64,000 nt of DNA from contig CM051027.1 in assembly GCA_027627225.1 (NCBI GenBank), positions 86,367,951-86,431,950 on the forward strand. Reading direction: 5' to 3'. This DNA comes from Congeria kusceri. Lineage: Eukaryota > Mollusca > Bivalvia > Myida > Dreissenidae. Under the pieces are notes generated by a model that saw nothing but the letters and a program-made list of their open reading frames with translations, did not search any database and was not told the origin of the DNA. Positions 13,449-23,968 of this stretch are shown here, in pieces. The first letter of the stretch is position 1; the number at the start of each line of letters is the position of its first letter. Position numbers and translations under genes: made by a program.

Positions 13449-13644
13449 TGTTTTATGTTTGTTGCACTATTGTGTATATGACTTTTTTTATTAACTTATA
13501 ATGGTAAACTCAAATGAGTCTTCACTAATGTGAAGAACAACACAACACGTGTTTCCACTACGACGTTTAATAATACAGTGCGGCATCTGAACAGGGTACT
13601 AGGTTAACATTGGTGGTAGCTATAGTCTGTTTCATAATACAACA
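13449..13644 (-). repeat. 3' LTR (196 bp)
   Basis: It begins TGTTTTATG and ends ATACAACA on the plus strand. It matches the copy at 17152-17347 at 192 of 196 positions by eye, with no indels. All four differences lie in a 45-bp stretch. Confidence 0.95.
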
Positions 13645-13659
13645 TCTCCCTTCTTTTCT
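13645..13659 (-). promoter_or_regulatory. Polypurine tract
   Basis: On the minus strand this reads AGAAAAGAAGGGAGA and directly adjoins the LTR start TGTTG. This is the expected place and composition of the plus-strand primer of an LTR retrotransposon. Confidence 0.85.
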
Positions 13660-13859
13660 AAAAGACAAAAGATTATCATGTTGGTATAATGCGTTACATA
13701 ATTGTGCAATGTAAATATAGTATGAGAATATCAAAATATTAAAATAACAATAATTAAAATTAATCAGAGTTTTCAACACAATATTAATGATTAATAATTG
13801 TCAAGTAATAATTCAATAAGGGATTTGGATATCTTACTCTTGCTAGATGGTAGTTGTCT

Positions 13860-14962
13860 CTATTTTGTCCATTCACTTCCTATGTATTTTCGGTTGTCAA
13901 TCACGAATCGTCCTGCCCGTGTCTTATAGCCTGAAGCTGGGTTCATGTTCGGGTCATTCCGGCGATCTGGGATTGACTGTGGTTCCGCTTGGGGGTTACC
14001 TGGGGGAACGGGTCGTTTATCAGACTGCAGAACTAAAGCATCGAACGGCTCAATATCGCTAGTATTTTCGCGCGTATGTTGCAACACTTTCCAGATTTTT
14101 CCGAACTTGATACGAACGGAGTCATTTACTGACAATGGCGGTAACGGTCGCGATGTTTTGTCGAAATTCGACTTTTGTCGTGCTTTTGACTCGTGCATTC
14201 GTGTACGAACCTGTCTGTCATTGATCAGTGCTGGTTGCAGTGCCTTGTTTGTGACTGGTACGACTGATTTGGTTTGGCGACCAAGAGCTAATTGACTAGG
14301 TGTGTAACCGCACTGCAACGGGGTGTTGCGATATTCAAGTAGTGCTAAGTACACATTGGTTTTCGTGTCGAATGCTTTTTGCATCAGCTTTTTAGCTGTC
14401 TCTACTGCCTTTTCGGTCAAACCATTGCTTTGTGGGTGACCTGGTGAGGAAGTTCTGTGTTCGAATTCCCAACAATCGACGAATGTTTTGAATTCGGCGC
14501 ACGAAAACTGAGGGCTATAGTCCGATATTAGAATATCGGGAATTTACATTCTTGACGTGTGTTTGCAATTTCGTTATCACTGTTTGTGATCGTGTGTTTA
14601 GTAAATGGTCAATTTCAAAGAACCTACTATAGTAGTCTACCGTTAATAGGTATCCTTGTCCGTTAAAGTGGAACAGATCAGTAGCGATTTGCTGAAAGGG
14701 TCTGTCTGGGAATGGGGTCGTTATCAGCGGTTCTGGGGCATTCGCGTCTCTGTGAGTAAGGCAAGTCGGGCAATTAGTGACGTAATCGGTTATTTCAACT
14801 TATTTGTTTAGACATGCCAGGCCAAAACAACGAATCCTTGGCGCGTTCAAGTGTCTTTGTAATTCCCAAGTGTGACGAATGAACTTTTTGCACTAGTTCA
14901 TTTCGCAGGGATGTTGGGATAACCAATGTGTGACCTCTGAATATCAGACCATCCTCCGAGCT
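13860..14962 (-). pseudogene. Retrotransposon integrase remnant
   Basis: In minus-strand order there is an HHCC zinc-binding region (ending in a CPTC pair), the D of ATDLF, the second D in SDYSPQF and the E in GLTEKAV, so the DDE residues can be found. The 186-codon end from 14420 to 13860 is open and holds the C-terminal domain. The rest is broken by a one-base-type frameshift near 14800, another near 14545, and a TAA at 14963-14965 that separates it from RNase H. Confidence 0.85.
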
Positions 14963-14965
14963 TTA

Positions 14966-15721
14966 TTCGTCACGGTGATTGAAATATTCTGCGATGTTTG
15001 GATCGCATTGTTTCACGGATTCCGGCCAGCCCGCGATTATAGCCCGTTTTTCAATTTTATCATTTGCGGGTCTTTCGCGATTTCGGTGCGTATTATCTCG
15101 AGTCTGCGATCTGTGACGTGAAGTTGCTGATAGTTGATATACCGTGTGCACGTGATTGTCAAGACGTTCAACTATTTCGGGACATGTGTCGGGCAACGCG
15201 TGTCTTGAAAAGCAGTCACTCACCGGGATTTGTTTTTTCCCGGATACGTGCTGTACATTGACCTGATATTTTGACATTGCAAGAAGTATTCTTGATAGTC
15301 GCGGCGGTGCAGCAGCAAGTGGCTTTTTCATTATTGCAGAAATCGGCTTGTGATCGCAGTGAATCATCACTTCCCTACCGTACGTGAATTGGTGAAATCG
15401 CTTTAATCCAAAGAGAACCGCGAGTTCTTTCTCAATGACGGCGTAACCAATTTCCGTTTCCGTTAACGATTTGCTGGCATACGCAATGGGTCTCTCGTCT
15501 TGCATAAGACAGCAGCCTAACCCATATTTACTCGCGTCGGTTTCCAGTATGAGGGGTTTCTTAGGGTCATAATACCCTAGAACTGGCGACTGAGTAATGA
15601 TGTATTTGATCTTTGACAGGGCCTCTTCCTGTGGGGCGTCCCACAGGAACTCTATATCTTTCTTTAGGAGGCTCCTTAAGGGTGCGGTGACCTCGGCTAA
15701 GTTTGGCGCGAACTTTGTTAT
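14966..15721 (-). pseudogene. Retrotransposon RNase H remnant
   Basis: This is a Ty3-type RNase H region with the TDAS motif, the PIAYASKSL segment and the HCDHKP segment. It is in the same frame as the reverse transcriptase, separated from it only by the TAA at 15722-15724. It ends at a TAA at 14963-14965. Confidence 0.85.
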
Positions 15722-16744
15722 TTAATTCACGAGCCCTAACACGGCTTTGACCTTTTCGCGGCTTTCTGGGATTGGCAATTTCGTTCTTGCCTCAATTTTC
15801 TTCGGGTCGGCTTGTAGTCCGTTGTCAGTAATCACGTGACCAAAGAATGCTACTGATTTTACCCCGATTGTGCATTTTAGTGGGTTGAATTTGATACCGC
15901 GTTCGCGTGCGCGTAGCAATACCTTAGTCAAATTTTGATCATGTTCCTGGGGGGTGCGTCCCCAGATCAGGATGTCGTCAACCAGCGGTTGAATACCTGG
16001 TAGTCCCTCAAATATTTCGTTCACGTTTTGACAAAATATGTCGCTGGAAGCGGAAATGCCGTAAGGAAGGCGCAAGTAGCGGTACGTTCCAAATGGTGTC
16101 GCAAATGTCGTAAGGTACGACGATTCTTCGTCTAATTCAACACTCCAGTACGCGTGTGTTAAATCAAGTAAACTACAGCGCGTTGCACCTGACAATTTTG
16201 CAATTACGTCTTCGATTGTTGACGTTGCGTAATGCGGACGGCGTATCGCGTTGTTGAGTTGTTTTGGATCTAGGCAGATCCGTAATTTGCCGTTGGGTTT
16301 TTCAACAACCACGATTGGATTGACCGAGTCTGTTGGTTCCGACACAGGCCTTACAATGCTGCCCTTGACCATTTCCTCAAGTTCGGACTTGAGGCGAGAT
16401 TTTAAGGCTTCCGGCACGCGTCTTGGTGGCGTCACCACCGGAATCGCATCTTCGCGGATGTGCAATTTACTTTTGCCTGGGAGGGTTCCGATACCTTTAA
16501 ATAGCTCGCCATATTCAGATTCCTCAGTCATATGACTGCCATTCTGTTTGTCTACCGCGTATGTCAATTGCAACAGGCCTAAATCAAGCGAGGTTTGCAG
16601 ACTAATCAGAAGCTGTGCGCTATTTACAATGTAGAACGTCGCGCGCGTCTCTGTTGCGACGTATTTGCATTTCAGATTGATTTTGCCCAGAACATGTATG
16701 TTATCGCCTGAGTACGAAGTCAGTCTTGAATCGGTGGCTTTCAA
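15722..16744 (-). pseudogene. Retrotransposon reverse transcriptase
   Basis: The 340-codon open frame covers fingers and palm: the KPNGKLRICLDP segment, the LLDLTHAYW segment with the first catalytic aspartate, and LVDDILIW with the catalytic aspartate pair. The Gypsy palm motif usually has an aromatic residue before xDD; here it is leucine. The frame stops at a TAA (15722-15724) in the middle of a conserved segment that continues in the same frame, which indicates a nonsense mutation. Confidence 0.92.
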
Positions 16745-17123
16745 AGGGGGCTTTGATATTGAGCGATTCGAAGTCTTTTGGGGGGATTGTGTTTAAGCTC
16801 GACCCGGTATCAATTTTGAATCGTATGTCATGCAAATTGGGGCCAATGCTTACATTTACGAATGCCTTATTAGGAGTAGACGATTGTACGGACGATTGTG
16901 TTTGACTTACCGTGTCTATAAAATAAGTGTGTATCCACGAATCGTCTTCCTGTGTGTGCTCACTGTCGCTGTCATACTGATCGACATCATGCACGTATTT
17001 CGCTTTTCACACTCGTTTCCAGTGATTTTTCTTACACCGTCGATTCCGTCCATTTGCCTGGTTTGGGGCTGTCTGCTGGACTCCCCTATGTGCTGGGTGT
17101 CGACCTTGGCCACGTATTTGGGC
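16745..17123 (-). pseudogene. Gag zinc-knuckle and protease remnant
   Basis: On the minus strand, a remnant of one CCHC knuckle (C-x3-H pattern, last cysteine codon changed to TGA) is followed by a frame with FKIDTGSSLNTIP, the aspartic protease active site. A frameshift in a C-rich run near 16748 separates protease from reverse transcriptase. Only about 130 bp lie between the primer site and the protease frame, so nearly all of gag is deleted. Confidence 0.8.
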
Positions 17124-17151
17124 GTGGGTTCAAATCCCTCTTCTGACACCA
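17124..17151 (-). promoter_or_regulatory. Primer binding site for tRNA-Leu
   Basis: The plus strand here reads like the 3' end of a leucine tRNA including CCA. On the minus strand it begins TGGTGTCAGAAG immediately after the LTR. The resemblance extends over 28 nt through the T arm (GGGTTCAAATCCC), beyond the usual 18-nt primer site, with about two differences from the animal tRNA-Leu(CAA) sequence as I remember it. Confidence 0.85.
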
Positions 17152-17347
17152 TGTTTTATGTTTGTTGCACTATTGTGTATATGACTTTTTTTATTAACTT
17201 ATAATGGTAAACTCAAATGAGTCTTCACTAATGTGAAGAACAACACAACAAGTGTTTCGACTACGAAGTTTAATAATACAGTGCGACATCTGAACAGGGT
17301 ACTAGGTTAACATTGGTGGTAGCTATAGTCTGTTTCATAATACAACA
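17152..17347 (-). repeat. 5' LTR (196 bp)
   Basis: It is the same length and sequence type as the LTR at 13449. It carries the promoter side of the element, which is transcribed leftward. No clear TATA box is visible. Confidence 0.95.
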
Positions 17348-17788
17348 CAGAGGACATGGGGCTGTGCAGGCTAGCGGGTATGTGATACATGTCCAATTGG
17401 GTTCGGTGAATTGCTAAGGGACAGAGAGATGTACGATAAGACGCAAAGATGATGCGGTGATTTGGAACCAAACAAGGCTTATGTGCAGTTTGTTGACATC
17501 TTACTAGAACATGCCAGTGTCTTCAAGATAATGGGCATTGTTATAATATTCAATAAAAATATTTGATGGAAATGTCAACCATTTGTCGATTTTAAAACAG
17601 TTTTGAACACTGAAAATATCCAGTTTACCTTGTGCTGCGATTCATCGTGTTTTATTCAATAAAACGTTTGATTTGCGAGCAATTTTTCACGAACGAACAC
17701 TTGAAATGGTTAATATTGAGAGTATCTTTAATTTATATAAGAATATACATGTACATTCTTAATTCGTACGTCCAAATTTCCATTTCAG

Positions 17789-17926
17789 TCAACTCCACGT
17801 GCGAGACCACCGCCTAGTTCGTGTCCAATGCCACGTGCAACATGACGTCACCGAAGCAGACGACAAACCTCTGCACGTGCCTGCCGACATTCATGGTTAC
17901 CGGCAAAAATACCTGCACGGCCATAG
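17789..17926 (+). pseudogene. EGF/EB-like module exon J with in-frame stop
   Basis: Acceptor CATTTCAG and donor GTGAGA flank 138 nt in phase 1-1. Codon 9 is TAG at 17815-17817, close to where the second cysteine should be, so that cysteine is missing as well. The CTC pair and last cysteine remain. Confidence 0.75.
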
Positions 17927-18097
17927 GTGAGACCAGTTAAAACAAGTACTACATACAGCGCAATTGGTTTCCAAAAGTATTGAAAGGCATGTCTGATTCT
18001 ACTGTACTCTAATTTCATATATTACTCAACCAATTTCTTATTCACTACAAAATGTTTCTGCAAAAATACACGAACAATATTATTTTATATGCTGAAG

Positions 18098-18208
18098 GTC
18101 TATGCGACCCCTGTACGCAGACGACAGACTGTGCTCAGGTGAAGGGTGCGGCGTGCTCTGGTGGCGTCTGCACGTGTCCTCATGGCAACACAGGAGACGA
18201 GTGCTCAG
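18098..18208 (+). CDS. EGF/EB-like module exon K
   Basis: The 111-nt frame is open, phase 1-1, with donor GTATTC. The start GLCDPC and the end GDECSG differ from the other modules. The acceptor CTGAAG is weak because it lacks a pyrimidine tract. It is probably the last module of the series. Confidence 0.7.
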
Positions 18209-18558
18209 GTATTCACTGTTGTCATAAAATACGCCACCATGAGCGTTAAATTTACAAACTGACATATTTTTTTAGTTTTTAAGTATTTAGACAAACGCAC
18301 ACAAGAACATATGCCAGTATGATCTGCAATACATACGGGTAGTACATACTGAATGGGAAAACAAGCCTCAGTAACGCTTATCCTAATTTGTCTCGATCAT
18401 GAAACGTCAAATTATGATAAAAAAACGTCATAAGCACGATATAAATTTGTAATGTTCAACTAATATTTTTAAGATGCATTATTTCATTTACTTCTAAGCA
18501 TAATTTTCCATTTGCCCACTTTTCAAACTAATATATATGAGTGCAGGTGTGTTTTCAG

Positions 18559-18605
18559 GCGCCAGTCGTTTGCACGAGGTCTCCTGGTTCGTGTTGTCAT
18601 CATGA
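18559..18605 (+). CDS. Possible terminal exon of the module gene
   Basis: A good acceptor (GTGTTTTCAG) is followed in the right phase by 14 codons and TGA at 18603-18605. It has no cysteines and no known domain. It is offered only because the phase fits and no further module follows. Confidence 0.3.
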
Positions 18606-21090
18606 TTAGCTGATATTTTAACTTATGTTGAATGTGTCAGTACATATTGCCAATTACTGCACTACTTACTACAATATTTTTGTCCTTTAAGCTCTATCGG
18701 ATATTTTGTTTATTGTCGTGAAAATTTTATCTTGAAATATTAAATACAATAGTGTATTAATTAAATTACAACATAACTTTATGTCCGGAAATTATCAAAA
18801 TTGAACTTTATATATTTTGATACTTTTGAGTATAACGTACACAGCACGTACTGATCTCGGTCTAACGCTCCTTATTTGTGAGCCAATAGAGTGTACATCA
18901 CGTAAATGTACACGGTTGTGCAGGCATATACCACCATTTTTGACCTAACTTAACATATAAAACTTCACGTTAAACGTGTGCAGTGTCCTCAATGCTTATT
19001 GACAATACATGCGCCGACAAAAACTTATGGACTCTGCTTTTTAAGCAGTTTGTAGAAATTAATTATTAAAATTTAATTGCAATAATTAATGCAGAATGTC
19101 ATAAATAAACATTTATCTTTATATTTCGTGTGTTTGATATTTTCAGTTTCTGACATAATTAGCGATTGATAACCAGAAAACTAAGTACCGTTATAAGTAA
19201 TGTTATATCGTGTGGTTATTTTTCCTCGACGTCTCTAGACAACCCATATCGTATCGGGATTTTTCCTCGACGTCTCTAGACAACCCATATCGTATGGGGG
19301 TTTTTCCTCGACGTCTCTAGACAACCCATATCGTATGGGGGGATTTCCTCGACGTCTCTAGACAACCCATATCGTATGGGGGTTTTTCCTCGACGTCTCT
19401 AGACAACCCATATCCTCGCAAGACAATCAAGCACGTTTGACAGAGTGTTGTAGATCCATGTGTTATTCTTGTTTGAATTACCCTGGTGAGCAACTGCATG
19501 ATGTTTAAATGAAAATATTAGCTGCATCCAGCACGTGATTCTACGTAATTATAATCAATTCCATGATTTAGCAGTGAACATCTAGGTTTGAAAATGTGGT
19601 GTATATTACAAAGCATTGTGTTTGACAACTACATGTTATTTACAGGTTTCGCCGAGTCTTCGACATTTGAGCAATCAAATATTTGTATTACGCCAATGTA
19701 TCGTTTAATAAATATGTATCCACCACCACTTTATAGAGGAGACTAAAACACATATTTTTTGAACTGGAAATCTATCAGTATTTCGAATACGAGTACATGA
19801 ATGCTATCAAGCAATCACTTTCTAAAACAAATGCAATATTGTTACCGATAAAACTGCATAGGGAAATGTGAGTAATGCAACCCTGTCATTTCCCTATCCT
19901 TTGCTATCCAAATTAAGTTGCTACACTGTTTTGAGAGTTGCGCAATGTGATCGTGTTACAAAAACGGAATGATGCAAAAACTATTAATCACAATTAGTCA
20001 CTTGCTACAGTATTATCTCGAGGGACGAGAAAACAACTGCGTTTTGGAGGTGAATATAGGTTTTACAGAAATGCATCCAAACCATGTGCGGTATGCTGCA
20101 TGTGTATGTGCCACCGTATATAATGCAACACAACTTGTAATGTACAAATACTTTTATAACCAATAATTGCCAGTCCTCACCAGGTCTCACGACTTGGAAA
20201 GTTCTCAATATCAAATTTAGTCTTAACTTAAAATATTAGCCAATGAAATTCAAAGCTGTAATGTAACACCATTTTCTATTGGTCAATTCCGGTAATTTCA
20301 GTTATGACTTAGTTTGAAATTACTATCTTTCATAGTCGTGGGGTCTGGTATGTGAGCCAACATTTGTGCGCATACAAAAGAATGTTCACAACAAATGCTA
20401 GTAATTGTACGTTAATTTGTTAATTTAGTCATTTGATGCAGGTTATTGTCAACATTGTGGCATTTTAAGCAAGATTTACATCGTACAAAGGCGGAGTAAA
20501 ATAGATTCCACAAAATATATTCCAACAAACTCCTGCAATTACGATTATGGACATAACGGTAAATGTTCCGCCTGACAAGTTTTGTCACGTTACGCACAGT
20601 CTGTGTTGTATGTTATTATCCTTTTGCGTGCAAATTCATAATACGCGTTTATTTTGAAGCGTTAATCGATGCTTTAGACGTGAATTACCAAAAACACCAT
20701 AGACAACTGCAAATAAATATATTTTCAAGTGGTAACTATGGGCAACGTGTATCATTAGGAAATGAAGGTAGGTTAATAAACTGCTTCTGTACAGAACTAA
20801 TCAATATTCAGTTGACATGCTAAGCTAACCTTCGTCTTTAAAAAGAACCGAATGCGACTATGTTGATTTATATTTCTGTTTGATAGTCGCGTTCGTATAA
20901 AACGACTGCTGTTCAATTATTGTCCCTAATGAATCTCTAGCAAATTTAAATCGATGAATGATGAAATTATGCATTCATTGAACACATATCAATTATAGTC
21001 TTACACATATAGATACATAATTACGATATACAAGCGTCTATAATTTTTTGTAACATAAGCAATAATATCTATACATACATGTACTAAGCA
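18606..21090. other. Intergenic AT-rich DNA
   Basis: Apart from the 41-bp tandem repeat at 19219-19414 I see no gene, RNA or mobile element. The short open frames around 20000-20800 have no recognisable product. Confidence 0.6.
19219..19414. repeat. 41-bp tandem repeat, five copies
   Basis: Copies start at 19221, 19262, 19303, 19344 and 19385 with a 41-bp period. The core is CCTCGACGTCTCTAGACAAC and the last copy is truncated. Confidence 0.93.
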
Positions 21091-21096
21091 TTTATT
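21091..21096 (-). terminator. Poly(A) signal AATAAA for the secreted-peptide gene
   Basis: AATAAA on the minus strand lies 274 nt past the stop codon of the peptide gene. Position and strand fit; the cleavage site cannot be seen. Confidence 0.5.
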
Positions 21097-21369
21097 TGTC
21101 ATGAATTATCAACAACAAAATAACGTTAACGAATAATTGGTAACTTGAATATAATTGTAAAACGTAACGTTCAAACAAGTATTGGGTAAAGTATAATTGA
21201 ACTAGTTATACAAAGTCATTAAAGAGGAATGTCGATTTACTCATATAAAAATGGTGGAGCCCAACACAGATATTATCCGTACGCCTAAAAAATGTCACCG
21301 AATCGTACACTGGTGGCTTGACGACGGGGCGGACACCGTGGCAGGGTTGCTCGGTACGATGTCCGGACG

Positions 21370-21508
21370 TTATTTGTTATGGACGGCGATGAAGCAGCCT
21401 CTAAATGTCTTCATGGAGCGGTCTGCCAGACACTCATAGGTGATATCCTTGCCATAGAGGACCCCGCATCCCTCACACGTCTCCACGAAGGCAGACATGG
21501 TAAACCCA
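21370..21508 (-). CDS. Secreted cysteine-rich peptide, exon 2
   Basis: After acceptor GTACCCAG the exon completes the split codon of exon 1 and adds 45 codons and TAA. It holds all four mature cysteines: C-x2-C-x11-C-x11-C, with the segment CEGCGVLYGK and the end TFRGCFIAVHNK. There are no dibasic processing sites. The spacing recalls the C2, C3, C4 and C6 positions of the CHH/ITP hormone family (x2, x12, x12), as does F-R-G-C-F near the end, but this is a by-eye comparison. Confidence 0.72.
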
Positions 21509-21818
21509 CTGGGTACATTTCTTGAACAAATCATGAACACGTAGTTAATACACGTAGTTGGCTTAAAGGGGCATACTGTCGTTCAAAATCACATTACAGC
21601 TAGAAAGCACTCGGTGAGGCAGACCTCCGCCAAGATATCCCTACCAGAATTCTAACGAAAACGCAAACTTGAACGATAGCTCACAGGTACAGAACTAAGT
21701 AAAATCCAATGTCTTTAATTAATTAGTTTATCTTACAAATAAAAAGTTGTACTCAAAGTTCATCCCAAAGATTCGATGCGCGTTACCATAATCCAAGTAG
21801 GTGCTAGCCGCTGCTTAC

Positions 21819-21922
21819 CTGCGCACGAAGCTCTCGAAGGCGCTGGTGGAGCTGGGAGCCGCGCTACATGACGTCACATAGAGGCAGAGGCAGAGAACTG
21901 ACGACACGAGTTTGAGGTCCAT
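21819..21922 (-). CDS. Secreted cysteine-rich peptide, exon 1 with signal peptide
   Basis: ATG at 21922-21920 opens 34 codons plus two bases before donor GTAAGC. The start MDLKLVSSVLCLCLYV is a typical signal peptide core and the likely cleavage is after SCSA. Joined to exon 2 the frame is continuous (243 nt with stop), giving an 80-residue precursor and a mature chain of about 59 residues. It is probably secreted and held by two disulfides. TTTCAG just before the ATG may mark a 5'-UTR intron. Function is unknown. Confidence 0.72.
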
Positions 21923-21960
21923 TGTATTTTAAATCCTGAAATATCGGCCGAAGTGTTGTT

Positions 21961-21968
21961 ATTTGCAT
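21961..21968 (-). promoter_or_regulatory. Octamer-like ATGCAAAT motif
   Basis: ATGCAAAT on the minus strand lies about 40 bp upstream of the peptide start codon. It matches the POU-domain octamer consensus. A chance match is quite possible in AT-rich DNA. Confidence 0.25.
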
Positions 21969-22960
21969 ATTTGCAATAGTTTATAACCGAAATATACAAT
22001 TTAAATATAATTATTTAATCACTCTATTGATGTTCAAAATATCTGATAAAATTGCATTTAATAAAAGGAAATCAGAATAATTCTGGCAATACATGAACCA
22101 AAACAATGACCACATTGGAAGTCGATGTATCTACTGTGTTAATATTCATATGGTACTATTTGTTCAGATATATAATATATATATGTATAATTATTCGCGT
22201 TTCACAAACTGTTTCTATGTCTTATGTTTGTATTTGTGTGTTACTAAGTACCGGTATGTCGTCTATCCGGTTGTTTGCGGGATAAATCCTCATGGAAATG
22301 CTGGTTTTTGTCATGGTATATAATGGTGAATTCGGCGTGATTCGTTACTCGAGGTTTTATTGGCAGCAAATAACATTCACCGGCCCTACCTCCCAATTAT
22401 CGTAAGGATTTAATATATTCCAAAATTAAATAAATGTGACAATATGTTTCTTACAGTGGTTTCACAAAGTTATACAAACGGTGACCTAAATGTGAAATTT
22501 TGGTTCATTTTAAGTTCCGTTTCAGATTTCCCTATTTTCAGTAAACCAGACGCAGGGGCCAGACCACAAGAGGACACGTTCCTTTTGAAGAGTTGAAATT
22601 AGTTGTTAAATCTATTTTTTTGTGCTGCCAATAACAAACCTTATTTCCTAATGTTGTGTTGTTGTATGAACATGTTGTATGGGATTTAGAAACAATTTTG
22701 ATTAGGGAATAATTGTTTCACTCACAACTCCAGTGTCAGTAACGAGTGACGTTTGCACGCGTGACTCAAATCCCAAACTAGCTACTATTAAATTTGTTCG
22801 CCGATTAATTTCTTTATATAATTAGCATTACTGAAATTTAACGTATAACTATAGTTTGGATTTAGATTTCTGTTGGGCCAACAAACAAGACAGGCCTTGT
22901 TTTACAAAACATCTTTTGCATGGAATTGGTACGGCAATACGAAAGGAGATTTAGACTATA
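21969..22960. other. Intergenic DNA upstream of the peptide gene
   Basis: AT-rich sequence in which I recognise no gene or repeat. Confidence 0.55.
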
Positions 22961-23818
22961 CAGTGAAACCTGTCCAAACCGAACCCTGTGAAAACCGAAT
23001 CCCAGTCAAAACCGAACGGCTGTGTCGGTCCCGATTTTTTTCCTTCTTGTTTTATATATCCAAAACCCTTAATAAACCGAACCCTGTCCAAACCGAAAAC
23101 CGAACGATTCTATCACAAATTTGATCTCATTCAACCTTAAAAACCCTGAATAAACCGAACGGTGTACCCTGTCAGGTGTCACTTCGCGCTACCGCAGAGG
23201 CGTGAACCCGATAATTGGTGACACAGTTACACACAAAGGGCATAATCGCCATGGTGATAACTGGGCAGTGGTGCAATTAGCGATAAGCTATTCAGTGGAT
23301 ACGACACTAGTCAACTTGTGAAAACCAGATTAGTATGTTGTGTTTTAGAATGAAATTTACGTACAGTGGAAAATGGTAAATGTTTTACAACAGTGTAATT
23401 AATGTATACATACTGTAATTTCTGGCAATATTTCGATCACTGATCTCTATAAGCCGAAGCTTGCAATACAATCTAGCTAAAATAAATAGGCTTAAACTAA
23501 TCGAAGCAGTCAACAATTGGTGATTTCTTTAAACAGATGTAAATAAGTTGTACGTTGAATACATGAACTTGTTTCATTGATAGATTGAGTGTCGGTTTAT
23601 GTACAAATATACATGTTTACATGCAAATAATAACATAAAATGAACAGTAATAAATGTGTAAACATTAACACGTTGTTGCCTTATTATTTACTCGAATTAA
23701 GATATAAAATATAATGTACATTTTTAAAGGAAAATGACATTTAATAAAAACCGAACACCTTTGAAAAGCGAACAATCAGCCCGGTCCCGACGCCGTTCGG
23801 TCCAGACAGGTTCTACTG
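22961..23818. mobile_element. Non-autonomous pogo-like (Tc1/mariner superfamily) element
   Basis: The left end CAGTGAAACCTGTCCAAACC and the right end, which read inward is CAGTAGAACCTGTC, form terminal inverted repeats, and TA flanks both sides (22959-22960, 23819-23820). The left end contains further copies of the ACCGAACC-type motif. No transposase frame is present in 858 bp. Confidence 0.8.
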
Positions 23819-23968
23819 TAAATAGTAAGCTGATCCGAGCAGACGTGTTTTTTAAAGCTCTGATAAACTCTGGATTAACTTTGTTAAATTTAGGAATAAA
23901 ACAATATATTTTACATTGATGTGTAGAGTACGCCAAGAGCTATCTAGCAATGCGAAAATGGAACTAAA

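Larger units (their letters stand above)
13449..17347 (-). mobile_element. Ty3/Gypsy-type LTR retrotransposon, gag-deleted
   Basis: The 3,899-bp element has two 196-bp LTRs (TG...CA), a CAGAG duplication at 13444-13448 and 17348-17352, a tRNA-Leu primer site beside the right LTR and a purine tract beside the left one. It is therefore read on the minus strand. Protease, reverse transcriptase, RNase H and integrase remnants lie in Ty3/Gypsy order. Gag is missing except for a zinc-knuckle remnant. The coding part has at least three stops and three frameshifts. The LTRs differ at only four positions, so the insertion is fairly young. Confidence 0.95.
13354..17377 (+). pseudogene. EGF/EB-like module exon I split by an LTR retrotransposon
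   Basis: Positions 13354-13448 code the first 95 nt of a module (five cysteines, ending NGYTE). Positions 17353-17377 code the last 25 nt (with the sixth cysteine, then donor GTATGT). Without the 3,904-bp insert and one copy of CAGAG the exon is exactly 120 nt, in frame and phase 1-1, the same length as exons C, D, E and F. With the insert, translation from the exon meets a TGA about ten codons into the LTR. This chromosome therefore cannot make the module from this exon. Confidence 0.88.
24..18605 (+). other. EGF/EB-like multi-module gene locus, partly broken
   Basis: At least ten exons of about 111-138 nt follow one another on the plus strand. Each begins after an AG with two bases of a split codon (usually GTN) and ends with G before GT, so all are phase 1-1 cassettes. 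Each codes one module with the pattern C-x5-C-x5..6-C-x(n)-C-x-C-x(8-12)-C, typical of compact EGF-like or EB modules in secreted or membrane proteins. The 5' end lies left of the window, since the first exon is already internal, and no signal peptide or transmembrane segment is visible. Three modules have in-frame stops and one is split by an LTR retrotransposon. The locus is therefore either a decaying gene or pseudogene, or one that skips damaged cassettes, which symmetric phase would allow. The exact family is not recognised. Confidence 0.75.

Noticed and set aside
21251..21439. Plus-strand 62-codon frame
   Set aside because: It is antisense to the spliced secreted-peptide gene, which has signal peptide, splice sites and stop in order.
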